Assembly: GCA_036397475.1 (NCBI GenBank)
Contig: DASWIV010000272.1
Span: 1-16,464 of the forward strand
Direction of reading: 5' to 3'
Source of the DNA: DASWIV01 sp036397475
GTDB taxonomy: Bacteria > JAJVIF01 > JAPKYR01
Length of the DNA: 16,464 nucleotides
Shown here one piece after another: positions 1 through 7,517 of the stretch (positions are counted from its first letter, which is position 1; every line of letters begins with the position of its first letter). The position numbers and the translations under genes are program-made. Below the pieces are notes generated by a model, which was given only the letters and a program-made list of their open reading frames with translations, ran no database searches and had not been told where the DNA came from.

Positions 1-1944
1 AGTTATTACCTGAAGGTGTCGTCAACAGGCGACAACCAGGCAGTTATTTATTACATGGTTCCAAATCTCGAATTAACAGACAACAGCCCAACCGCGCCGG
101 TCGATATTACACCCGCTGGATTGTTCATCGACTCATGGTGGGTCGATAGATTCGGAAACTACCTGTTACTCAGCGGTCCGACCGGCCTGTGGATTTTCCG
201 CGACGCAGATCCTTACGAATTTGTAAGATTCGAGGGAATTACTAATACGGTAAAGCCAAAGCACAATTCGACATATTTATACTTCGCAATCGTCGACACC
301 AGTTTTAACTATCACCTTGGCATCGCGGATCTCTCCAACCCCGAAAGCCCCGTCATCACAAACGACATTATAGTCACCGAAGACTGGGTTAATTCGATGG
401 CCGTAGACGACAATACGCTGTTCATCTGCTGGTACGACGGATCAAATAACCGGCTTTCATGGTACGACATTTCAGGCGATTCATTGAACCCGGTCCTGAA
501 AAATGAAACGCCACTTCCTGATCTTGCAAAAGATATGCAGCTTATGACCGCCGGGGCGAGCAGATTTATAGTGACCGCTTCCCTCGAGCGCCTGCAGTAT
601 TACAACATCACAAATATTAACAGTGTAACGTTCGATTCTGAAACTGTATGGCCGGGAGGTAACAGCACCAGAAACTTTGATGTTCAAAGCGATCATGTTT
701 ACGCTCTCACGTATTATGAGCCAACTACCACTACTTCACTCCAGATCTTCCAGAAAAATCCATCGACCGGTGTAACGCCCAGGGGAACGTCTGCTCTTCC
801 CCATGACGCGAATTTTGTTTCTGTGGATAATAATACCGCCAGTGTCGGCAATACGGATAATTACCTGACCACTGTGGATACCACCAACCTGAACTTGCCA
901 GCTATACTTACATCGGAATTGTCGCCTCATAACACCCCCATTTACGATGTTCTGGCTGATGGATCAAGTGTTATTACTGTGGAACAGCAGACTGGATTCG
1001 TCGAGTATGACGTATCGGTCCCATCCAGTCCCACGGTCAACCAGGCATGGCTTGGTCTGACCTCACCACGGTCGAGCGTTTACGATGAGACAAGCGATTC
1101 ATTGTACTTTTATGAAAGCGGGGCATTCTTCAAGGGTATAAAATCGCTTACGTCCGCAAGCACTCCAGAATCGGCTACAGTCGCGGACGCCATTGGCGCC
1201 GATTATAAGCCTGTCGCGATTGACGTAAACAATGGAAACCTGGCGGCTGCGGAAATTTCATTCCACTGGCAGCTTTTCGACGTTTCCGATCCCGCGGATA
1301 TTGCATCGGTGGATACGTACTCAACTGCTGGAGATGCGGTATCGATCGCTATCACCGATAAAAATGTGTACGTCGGGTTGGGAATTAATAATATTATTGA
1401 GGTTTACAGATTGCTCCCGGCGGGCAATGCTGAATATTTTGGAAACGTCGGATCTGACGGCAAGACAGTTCTTGGATTCGCGTTTTATAATGATACAATG
1501 TATGCGTATACCGCAGGGGATGTATTGATCTATGATATAACTGACGCTCCGAATTCTCCCGTATTGTCCGGCAGTTACGATAACACCGGAAGTGTCGGCG
1601 ATATGATTGTTCAGGCGAACCTGCTTCTGCTGGGGAAAGACGAAGGGCTTGAAGTTCTGGACATTTCGAGTCCATTGTCCCCTGTAAAATTCGCGGATGA
1701 ACCTGTGGCTTATGTCAGTAACGATGTAGAGCTGGCGGTCGACAGCGCTTACCTGTACATGAATGGCCCTGAAGACCAGCCTACACTCCAGATATACCTG
1801 CTGCCATTCGACGATCCGAACAATCTCGGCGAGATATACGGCGCGGGATCGTATGAGGTGGTCCGCGACCTGTCATTCGCAGGTGGAAACCTTTACGAAT
1901 GCGTTCCTTTTACCGGGGTGCGAATTTTTGACTTCTATAACTAA
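1..1944 (+). CDS. C-terminal part of an LVIVD-type beta-propeller lipoprotein (5' cut by window edge)
   Basis: The reading frame is open from base 1, so the coding sequence starts upstream of the window. The GTG at 16 is internal and not a start. The first residues (SYYLKV) match the last strand of the PPC-like domain in the neighbouring copies, so about 500 residues are missing upstream. The remaining 647 residues form the 14-unit propeller region, beginning near VDITP (about base 103). Units are about 44 residues and end in strands such as LWIFRD, WYDIS, LFDVSDP, LIYDIT and VLDISSP. These are typical of LVIVD repeats (PF08309-like, recognised by eye). Unit 8 carries YDETSD followed by GIKS, the hallmark shared with the other copies. 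The protein ends VRIFDFYN, the family's terminal strand. The product is presumably exported and envelope-bound like its paralogs, but its own signal peptide is not visible. Function unknown. Confidence 0.9.
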   Translation, partial: SYYLKVSSTGDNQAVIYYMVPNLELTDNSPTAPVDITPAGLFIDSWWVDRFGNYLLLSGPTGLWIFRDADPYEFVRFEGITNTVKPKHNSTYLYFAIVDTSFNYHLGIADLSNPESPVITNDIIVTEDWVNSMAVDDNTLFICWYDGSNNRLSWYDISGDSLNPVLKNETPLPDLAKDMQLMTAGASRFIVTASLERLQYYNITNINSVTFDSETVWPGGNSTRNFDVQSDHVYALTYYEPTTTTSLQIFQKNPSTGVTPRGTSALPHDANFVSVDNNTASVGNTDNYLTTVDTTNLNLPAILTSELSPHNTPIYDVLADGSSVITVEQQTGFVEYDVSVPSSPTVNQAWLGLTSPRSSVYDETSDSLYFYESGAFFKGIKSLTSASTPESATVADAIGADYKPVAIDVNNGNLAAAEISFHWQLFDVSDPADIASVDTYSTAGDAVSIAITDKNVYVGLGINNIIEVYRLLPAGNAEYFGNVGSDGKTVLGFAFYNDTMYAYTAGDVLIYDITDAPNSPVLSGSYDNTGSVGDMIVQANLLLLGKDEGLEVLDISSPLSPVKFADEPVAYVSNDVELAVDSAYLYMNGPEDQPTLQIYLLPFDDPNNLGEIYGAGSYEVVRDLSFAGGNLYECVPFTGVRIFDFYN

Positions 1945-1956
1945 GTTTCCTATAAA
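1928..1956 (+). promoter_or_regulatory. Candidate sigma70-type promoter for gene 2
   Basis: TTGACT at 1928-1933 and TATAAA at 1951-1956 are separated by exactly 17 bases. Each hexamer matches five of six consensus positions. The -35 box lies inside the last codons of gene 1 (the F-D of its terminal strand) and the -10 box lies 6 bases after the stop codon. A start near 1963 would leave a leader of about 65 bases before gene 2. The gap is 83 bases, wider than the 19-25 base gaps elsewhere in the array, which fits an internal promoter. TTGAC partly reflects conserved coding sequence, so chance is possible. Confidence 0.5.
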
Positions 1957-2015
1957 GCATAGTATGGATTGATGGACTTATTAATATCAGTACGCGTTTC
2001 GAATTAATTAAACTG

Positions 2016-2023
2016 GGTGATCC
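2016..2023 (+). promoter_or_regulatory. Extended Shine-Dalgarno site of gene 2
   Basis: GGTGATCC lies 4 bases before the ATG at 2028. It lacks the usual GGAGG core. It is, however, a perfect 8-base complement to the part of the 16S rRNA 3' end (GGATCACC) just upstream of the anti-SD core. It supports ATG 2028 as the start, as does the signal peptide that begins there. The interpretation rests on the general bacterial 16S tail, since this organism's 16S is not in the window. Confidence 0.55.
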
Positions 2024-2027
2024 AATT

Positions 2028-5000
2028 ATGAAGGCAAATTATTTTTGTCGACTGGCGATATTTTTTACCGTTTTGTTCATTAGTCTTGAAGGCTGCTCTC
2101 ACAGTCCTCTGGACCCTGCGACCAGTCCACAGCCAGAGTCCATCAGCGTTAATTTTCAATCCGCCCCTAATCATAATTTGATGGGGTACGGCACCATATT
2201 GATTGACGCTGTTTCAGGCGATACTGAAATTGTCCAATTGCGGTCGGCGGACTCCCATCTGAATGTTACTGGTATACTAAACGCAACAATGGGAACAGGT
2301 GTAGCACTTGTTCCGGGAGAATCCGATCCTCCTAACGGATTATTCGCCATTGACGTTACATTGACTCATCCGCTTGCCAATCCGAAATTTTCGGGATTCG
2401 ACGTCAAGGGAATATTAATGACTGCTTCAGGAATCCCGATTGGCCCGTTATGGTTCGCGGCACAGGATGATGTTCGGCTGAACAATCCCGATGGATTCAC
2501 ACGGTGGTGGAATCCTTCAGAATTCACAGATCCCGGCATGTTCGGATACACCAAAGGGAATTTCGCGACCGAATTCGATTTTAATCTCGACGCTACAATT
2601 AATCCTTACAAATATTTCGCCGACGTACTTACTCCAACCAGCACCATGTCCGCGGTACAGAATCTTCCTCTCGATGACGGTCAGGGTCGAGGGATATTTT
2701 CCGCGGGAGCATCCAACACCAGGCGCTATGAAATCCGGTTCCCTCTGAATCCCGGTCCGGTTGTTAAATTCGGCTACGCTGTCGATGCATCCTGGGCTCC
2801 GCCGGCAGTCAATCCGCCCGGCGAAGTCCCCGACGATTTTCCGATCGAAGCAAACCAGCCTGAAGCCTACAATCTCCCGATAGCCGCGAAAGTTAACACC
2901 TTATTTTATGATTCAGAAACCGGACTTGGAGGAGGATTCCTGAAATTCCAGGTGAATGTCCATGACTGGCAGGGCCAGATGGCTGGCGATATCAGTGGAC
3001 AGGTCGACATTGTCAGGCTGTTTGGACAGGCAATATGGAATGGAGGGATAACCGCCACCCTGATCGATGAAACTCCGACAAAGGCGATTTATGAAGCCAC
3101 TGTCGAGTCTCCCTCATTGACTAACATGACCAGCACCGGTGAGCGCCTTGTAGCGGTAAGAGCAGGATCGGCAGGAGGGCCAAATTACCAGCAGGGATTC
3201 GGAGCGGCGCCGGATTCCAATATTTCCGCATGGAACGCGATATGGGTGGATATTGTGGACCCTGACTGCTCGGTCGATTCGAATAATTCATTCGGGGAAG
3301 CCGGGTTGCTGGATGTAAACGATTCCATACAGTCGCAGATCTGCGGTTCTGCCGATCCCGAAGATTACTATCAGATAGAAGTTCCTCCTGGTTATGGATT
3401 AACCGGTAATGTGACATTCTATTGCGATGCTGAACTTTCAAAACTGGGGCTATACGATTCCGGCCTCTCATTGATCAGCCAGGAAGCGGCGTCGGCGGGT
3501 AAGGCGACGCTTTCGTACGAGAACAATATATCCTCACCGGGAACTTATTACCTGAAGCTTGAGACCGCGAGCTCAGATCAGGCGGCGCTATATTACCTTG
3601 AATCGATTGGAGAGCTGGTTGACCACGTTCCTGCGAATCCTGTGGACATAACTCCCCAGGGCCTTGATCTCGATCCTGCCTTGATAGATGTCCACGGCGA
3701 CTACGTTTATCTTTATGGTGTGAAAAAATTATGGATATACGACCAGAGTGGAAGCGAACCGGAATTTCTCAGTTCCGTTCCCGTGGGAGTATTCACGCTG
3801 CCATCAATGGCTTACCCGTACCTGTACTGTATGAATAACGACGGCATGGGTACAATCTGGGTGGATGTTGTCGACGTTTCCGATCCGGCAGACCCGATCG
3901 TGTACAATGAAATTCTGACTTACGGAAACGCAGCGTCCGGACTCATTGAATATGACGGGTATCTGTACGTCTCTGCATACAATGGAATTGACTGGTTCAT
4001 AAAGATCTATGACGTAACAACTCCATCGATACCTGTTTTTGTCGACGACTTTGTGATCGGGAACTGGTATGCCCGGATGAGTGTGACAGAGGCTAACAGT
4101 GAGGTTTACCTGGCAGCTTTAACCCTCGACTCTGTGGAGATACATGTAATTACCGATCCAACAGCGGTGACCTTTGACTCGTCTTTCTCACCTCCCGATG
4201 TCGACGGGATGCGCGAATTGGCAGCTGACGGCCAGTATTTGTATTTCCTTTACAAAGATACATTCGATGATTACTACATGAATGTGAGGAGTAAACCTGG
4301 CGCATCGGGAACTACAGATCTCGCAACCGTTTCCACAATGATACTGCCAACGGCAATGGACATCGATGGCGATATACTCGCGATTGTGTATTTTACCGGG
4401 GACCATGAATTATGGGACATAACTACTCCATCGTCGCCATCGGCGATAGTCGCTTACGGGTCATACTACGGGTCATGGCTGTTCGATGTCGAAGTTGTTG
4501 GAAATGATCTCTACGTCCCGGAATCGGAAGTCGGCTATGTAAAATATGATATTACCAATCCCCTTGTCTTCAATGTCATGGCTACCGTTACCGGCCTGGC
4601 GGTTCCTTCGATCGCCACTTACGACGAATCAACCGATATGCTGTATGTGGCTGAAAATGGAAGCCCGTTCAGAGGAGTCAAATCGGTAAGCGGAGCGTCC
4701 ACTCCCGAAAACATGAAAAATGTGAACGCTGACAATACCGGCGCTGTGGTGAGGTCAATCGATGCCCGCAACGGAATTCTTGCAGTCGGTAGGGATGATA
4801 TGGGCTGGGTGCTTTACGATGTCTCCGATCCGAATTACATGACATATATCTCGTTTTACGCGATGACTGGCGTTCCTTATGCTGCTGCCGTTACCGACAC
4901 ACACGTTTTCCTCGGAACCGATGATCCAGCATTCGAGGTTTATGAATTGGCAGCTGGTCCAGCCGCGAGTTACCTTATAAATTTCGCGACGAGTACAATG

Positions 5001-5474
5001 CCGCTCGGATTCGCATTTAAGGATAACTATCTTTATTACCACGATGGAACGGACATATATGTCTATGACATTACGAATCCCGGGGCACCGGTATCCGTAA
5101 CCACTTATTCACCCGCAGGGCCTGTGAGTGAGATTGAAGTGATCGGCGATTACATGTACGCGGCTTATGACGAGGGCGTCGAAATTATCGATATATCATC
5201 CCCTGATACGCCTGTCCAGGCAGGATCGCAGGCGGTTGCAGGAGGTTCCACAGAATTCAACCTGGCGCTGGATGATGTGATCGGGTATGTGGCAGATATG
5301 TCAGGGCCGGATATCCCCGAAGCCGTCAAATTGTACCCGCCGGATAATCCGGATTATATCGGTGATATCTATTCAACCCCACTTGATGAAGAGATCAGGG
5401 ATTTGCTTGTAATAAATGGAAATCTTTTCGAGTTTTACCGGCCGGACGGCCTTCGGGTCTGGGATTTATATTGA
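2028..5474 (+). CDS. Large lipoprotein: conserved N-domain, PPC-like domain, 14-unit LVIVD propeller
   Basis: Complete 1148-residue copy. Residues 1-22 are a lipoprotein signal peptide (MKANYF start, hydrophobic core, LEGC lipobox), with Cys23 as the predicted lipidated residue. Ser follows, not Asp, which in the E. coli sorting rule would favour the outer membrane. Residues about 45-285 form a beta-rich domain I do not recognise, with FMGY-like LMGY, THPL, GFDVKGIL, TRWWN, NPYKYF, FSAGAS and GYAVDASW motifs. Residues about 285-410 look like a second beta-sandwich (HDWQGQ, VRLF). Residues 412-528 resemble a PPC domain (DSNNSF, DYYQIEV, GLYD, GTYYLKL), with Cys414, Cys439 and Cys466. Residues 540-1148 hold 14 LVIVD-like units ending at about 571, 617, 661, 707, 752, 797, 841, 885, 931, 972, 1013, 1055, 1103 and 1146. 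No catalytic motif is seen. A role as a surface or periplasmic binding scaffold is inference. Gene 3 follows after 19 bases. Confidence 0.93.
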   Translation: MKANYFCRLAIFFTVLFISLEGCSHSPLDPATSPQPESISVNFQSAPNHNLMGYGTILIDAVSGDTEIVQLRSADSHLNVTGILNATMGTGVALVPGESDPPNGLFAIDVTLTHPLANPKFSGFDVKGILMTASGIPIGPLWFAAQDDVRLNNPDGFTRWWNPSEFTDPGMFGYTKGNFATEFDFNLDATINPYKYFADVLTPTSTMSAVQNLPLDDGQGRGIFSAGASNTRRYEIRFPLNPGPVVKFGYAVDASWAPPAVNPPGEVPDDFPIEANQPEAYNLPIAAKVNTLFYDSETGLGGGFLKFQVNVHDWQGQMAGDISGQVDIVRLFGQAIWNGGITATLIDETPTKAIYEATVESPSLTNMTSTGERLVAVRAGSAGGPNYQQGFGAAPDSNISAWNAIWVDIVDPDCSVDSNNSFGEAGLLDVNDSIQSQICGSADPEDYYQIEVPPGYGLTGNVTFYCDAELSKLGLYDSGLSLISQEAASAGKATLSYENNISSPGTYYLKLETASSDQAALYYLESIGELVDHVPANPVDITPQGLDLDPALIDVHGDYVYLYGVKKLWIYDQSGSEPEFLSSVPVGVFTLPSMAYPYLYCMNNDGMGTIWVDVVDVSDPADPIVYNEILTYGNAASGLIEYDGYLYVSAYNGIDWFIKIYDVTTPSIPVFVDDFVIGNWYARMSVTEANSEVYLAALTLDSVEIHVITDPTAVTFDSSFSPPDVDGMRELAADGQYLYFLYKDTFDDYYMNVRSKPGASGTTDLATVSTMILPTAMDIDGDILAIVYFTGDHELWDITTPSSPSAIVAYGSYYGSWLFDVEVVGNDLYVPESEVGYVKYDITNPLVFNVMATVTGLAVPSIATYDESTDMLYVAENGSPFRGVKSVSGASTPENMKNVNADNTGAVVRSIDARNGILAVGRDDMGWVLYDVSDPNYMTYISFYAMTGVPYAAAVTDTHVFLGTDDPAFEVYELAAGPAASYLINFATSTMPLGFAFKDNYLYYHDGTDIYVYDITNPGAPVSVTTYSPAGPVSEIEVIGDYMYAAYDEGVEIIDISSPDTPVQAGSQAVAGGSTEFNLALDDVIGYVADMSGPDIPEAVKLYPPDNPDYIGDIYSTPLDEEIRDLLVINGNLFEFYRPDGLRVWDLY

Positions 5475-5483
5475 TGTGGAATT

Positions 5484-5488
5484 GGAGA
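5484..5488 (+). promoter_or_regulatory. Shine-Dalgarno site deciding the gene 3 start
   Basis: GGAGA lies just upstream of ATG 5494, with 6 bases between the GGAG core and the start. The frame is open further up to another ATG at 5416, inside the end of gene 2. Starting at 5494 places the hydrophobic signal peptide at the N-terminus and aligns with the paralogs, so 5494 is the start. Confidence 0.75.
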
Positions 5489-5510
5489 ATCTGATGAAGA
5501 CTCTTAATTA

Positions 5511-5519
5511 TTTTTTTTT
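5511..5519 (+). repeat. Nine-T homopolymer in the gene 3 signal peptide
   Basis: Nine consecutive T residues span codons 6-9 of gene 3, coding part of Tyr, Phe, Phe and Leu in the hydrophobic core. A one-base slip would shift the frame and abolish the product. None of the other copies has a run this long in its signal peptide; gene 2 has a shorter T run. Confidence 0.7.
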
Positions 5520-6179
5520 AATTGCAATCATAATATTTGTGATTCCTGGAATCGGATGTTCAGGTAACACGAATGTAGCCCCTGATTTGTCGGATCAGGA
5601 AAATAGCCGGATCGGCAGCAGCCCCGGCTCCAGGCAGTTCATGGGTTACAGCCTGATAGAGCTGGATACCGAATCCGGTGAGACTGATGTAATCCCGGTC
5701 AAGGCTGGAAACCTGCACCTTAATGTCACTGGAATTCTCAATAACACGATGGGTGTGGGAGTTGCGCTTGTACCGGGAGAGAGCGATATTCCGAATGGAT
5801 ATGTTGTTCTGGATGTCAGCCTCACCCATCCGCTTTCTAATCCGAAATTTTCAGGGTTCGATGTCAAGGGAATATTAATAGTGCACGGCACCCAGGCCAT
5901 CGGACCTTTAAATTTTACAGGTGTTAATGGAGCACGCCTGAATAATGCCGATGGATACACGCGGTGGTGGAATCCAACCGAATTCACCGATCCGGGATTG
6001 CTGGGATATACAAAAGGAAAATTCGCTCCGGATATTCCGACCAGCTGGATCGATGCGACTATCAACCCGTACAAATATTTCGCCGACGCCTTATTCTCGA
6101 CATCAACCATGTCCGCGGTTCAAAACGCGCCGCTTGATGCCGATGACGGACGCGGGATTTTTTCTGCCGGTGCAGGCAA

Positions 6180-6206
6180 AACGCCTTGAAACGGCATACG
6201 AGGCGA
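6180..6206 (+). other. Deletion junction of gene 3
   Basis: Up to about 6184 the DNA still resembles the sequence after FSAGAS in the other copies (compare gene 5 near 11761-11775). From about 6206 the +1 frame aligns with propeller unit 5 of genes 1, 2 and 4. The bases between cannot be assigned confidently to either side. No inverted repeats, target duplication or transposase remnant is seen. An ATG at 6206 with GAGG only 2 bases upstream is too tightly spaced to be a convincing restart. Confidence 0.75.
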
Positions 6207-7504
6207 TGGATTCGGTATCCAATCTCGGGTTCGATGTGGTTGACGACCTTGTATACATGATTTACCAGAATACAATGGGAGATTACAAACTGGAAATCCA
6301 ACAAAAGAACGCCGGACCGGGTATTGCATTCTATGGCGCGGAGGTGGTCGCTCCGGACTCCTTCAGGGTAGTCGCGGACGGGGATTACGCGGTTATTTCC
6401 ACGACACATAAATCGTGGAGCCTTGTGGATTGTTCGGATATTTTTAATCCGGCTTTCGTATTCGATAGCCAGGGATTCTGGAATGCGTCAATAACTGACC
6501 AGGAGCTGGATGGCACGAGCCTCTACCATCACGAGGCGCAAGCCGGGTTTGTAAAAATAGGCATTGGCGACCCTGGGAACCTGGAATATCTCGGGGCGGC
6601 AGCAGGTATCTCGGAAGCTGACAAGGCTGCGTACGATGAATCAACTGATAGAATGTTCTTTATGGAAACAGGCCAATCTTTTGTCGGGATTAAGTCGATA
6701 GAAATGGCAGGCGATCCAGCAAATGCATTTTTGACAGGAATTGTTCCGGTTCCGAATCCATTGGGATTCATCGGTGCACGGAACGGATTGCTGGCCGCAG
6801 CAGATGATCAGGGCCAATTGATTATATTCGACACGTCCGGTACTCTCCCGGTAGTTGCAGTGAACGTTTTCCCGCAGGCAACTGATATATATGGGCTCAA
6901 AGTTACCGATGACTATATATATGTTGGACGAGGCGATAATTCATTCAATATTTATGAGATAATTGATGGCCCTGATGCGAATCTGTCGAACAATATTGTG
7001 ACGACATCAATCCCTGTATCTTTTGCAATATCAAACGATAAACAGGGATTATATGTAGCCAGTGGGTCGAGTATCTGGGTATACGATAATCAGGATCCGG
7101 TTATTCCTTCGTATCAAAGCACCGTTATCACAACTAACAATATCACCGATATGGAAGTTAAGGGAGACTTTCTATACGTATCTCACTTAGTTGGATTGGA
7201 TGTTATTGATATTTCCGATCCTCTTGCGCCGGATATCGCAGGAAATGTTTCCGCAGACGGAGCGCCGTCAAATTTCAAACTTGCGTTATACAACGCATTC
7301 GCTTTCCTTGGTGACCCGATGGATAACGTAACGCAAACCATTTTTCTGTATCCTCCGGATGCACCATCGAATCTGGGTGATCTGTATGACGCCCAATATG
7401 CGACACAGGTAAAAGACCTGGTTGTTGCCGGTAATAATCTGTATGAACTCCACGAAGACCCGTGGCTGTTCAGAATCTGGGAATTAAATTGAGGAGAACC
7501 AAAG

Positions 7505-7510
7505 CAGGAG
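7505..7510 (+). promoter_or_regulatory. Shine-Dalgarno site of gene 4
   Basis: CAGGAG lies 7 bases before ATG 7518 in the 25-base gap after gene 3. This is a normal strong site and confirms the start. A second AGGAGA-like stretch overlaps the gene 3 stop (about 7491-7497) but is too far away to serve this start. Confidence 0.75.
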
Positions 7511-7517
7511 TCTGATT

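Larger units (their letters stand above)
5494..7492 (+). pseudogene. Propeller lipoprotein gene broken by internal deletion and frameshift
   Basis: The 5' part (5494-6189) encodes 231 residues: a signal peptide (MKTLNYFF start), Cys22, and the conserved N-domain with THPLSNPKF, GFDVKGIL, TRWWN, NPYKYF and FSAGA. It then reads GKTP and stops at TGA 6187-6189. The rest of the family protein continues in the +1 frame from about 6190 to TAA-free 7492 and ends FRIWELN. That part begins in propeller unit 5 and retains units 5-14, including YDESTD, GIKS and YPPDAP. Relative to gene 2, about residues 232 to 718 are absent: the rest of the N-domain, the second sandwich, the PPC-like domain and propeller units 1-4, roughly 1.5 kb. 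The 5' fragment could still be made as a short lipoprotein. The 3' part has no signal peptide and no convincing start. An assembly error between paralogs is an alternative to a true deletion. Confidence 0.85.

Noticed and set aside
1232..1528. 98-residue + strand reading frame inside gene 1, and similar short frames within other genes
   Set aside because: They are out of frame with a well-supported domain-containing gene, and their translations show no domain or plausible start signal.
1995..2013. AT-rich partial palindrome around TTAATTAA before gene 2
   Set aside because: The arms do not match beyond the central self-complementary AT bases. This is expected by chance in AT-rich spacer.
5416..5493. 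Upstream in-frame ATG giving gene 3 a 26-residue N-terminal extension overlapping gene 2
   Set aside because: It would bury the signal peptide inside the protein. ATG 5494 has a good ribosome site and aligns with the paralogs.
5646..6110. Long minus-strand reading frame opposite the gene 3 N-domain, with similar ones at 7685-8038, 11489-11773 and 2366-2554
   Set aside because: They recur opposite the same conserved coding segment because that segment is conserved. They have no ribosome sites or independent domain features and are shadows of the + strand genes.
6170..6190. Programmed frameshift joining the two halves of gene 3
   Set aside because: No convincing slippery site or stimulatory structure was seen. 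About 490 residues present in the paralogs are also missing, so a deletion is the better explanation.
6122..6205. 5' part of the +1 frame reading before the propeller homology begins
   Set aside because: It has no resemblance to the family in that frame. The open frame there is accidental.
6180..6206. Insertion-sequence excision as the cause of the gene 3 deletion
   Set aside because: No terminal inverted repeats, target-site duplication or transposase remnant is visible at the junction.
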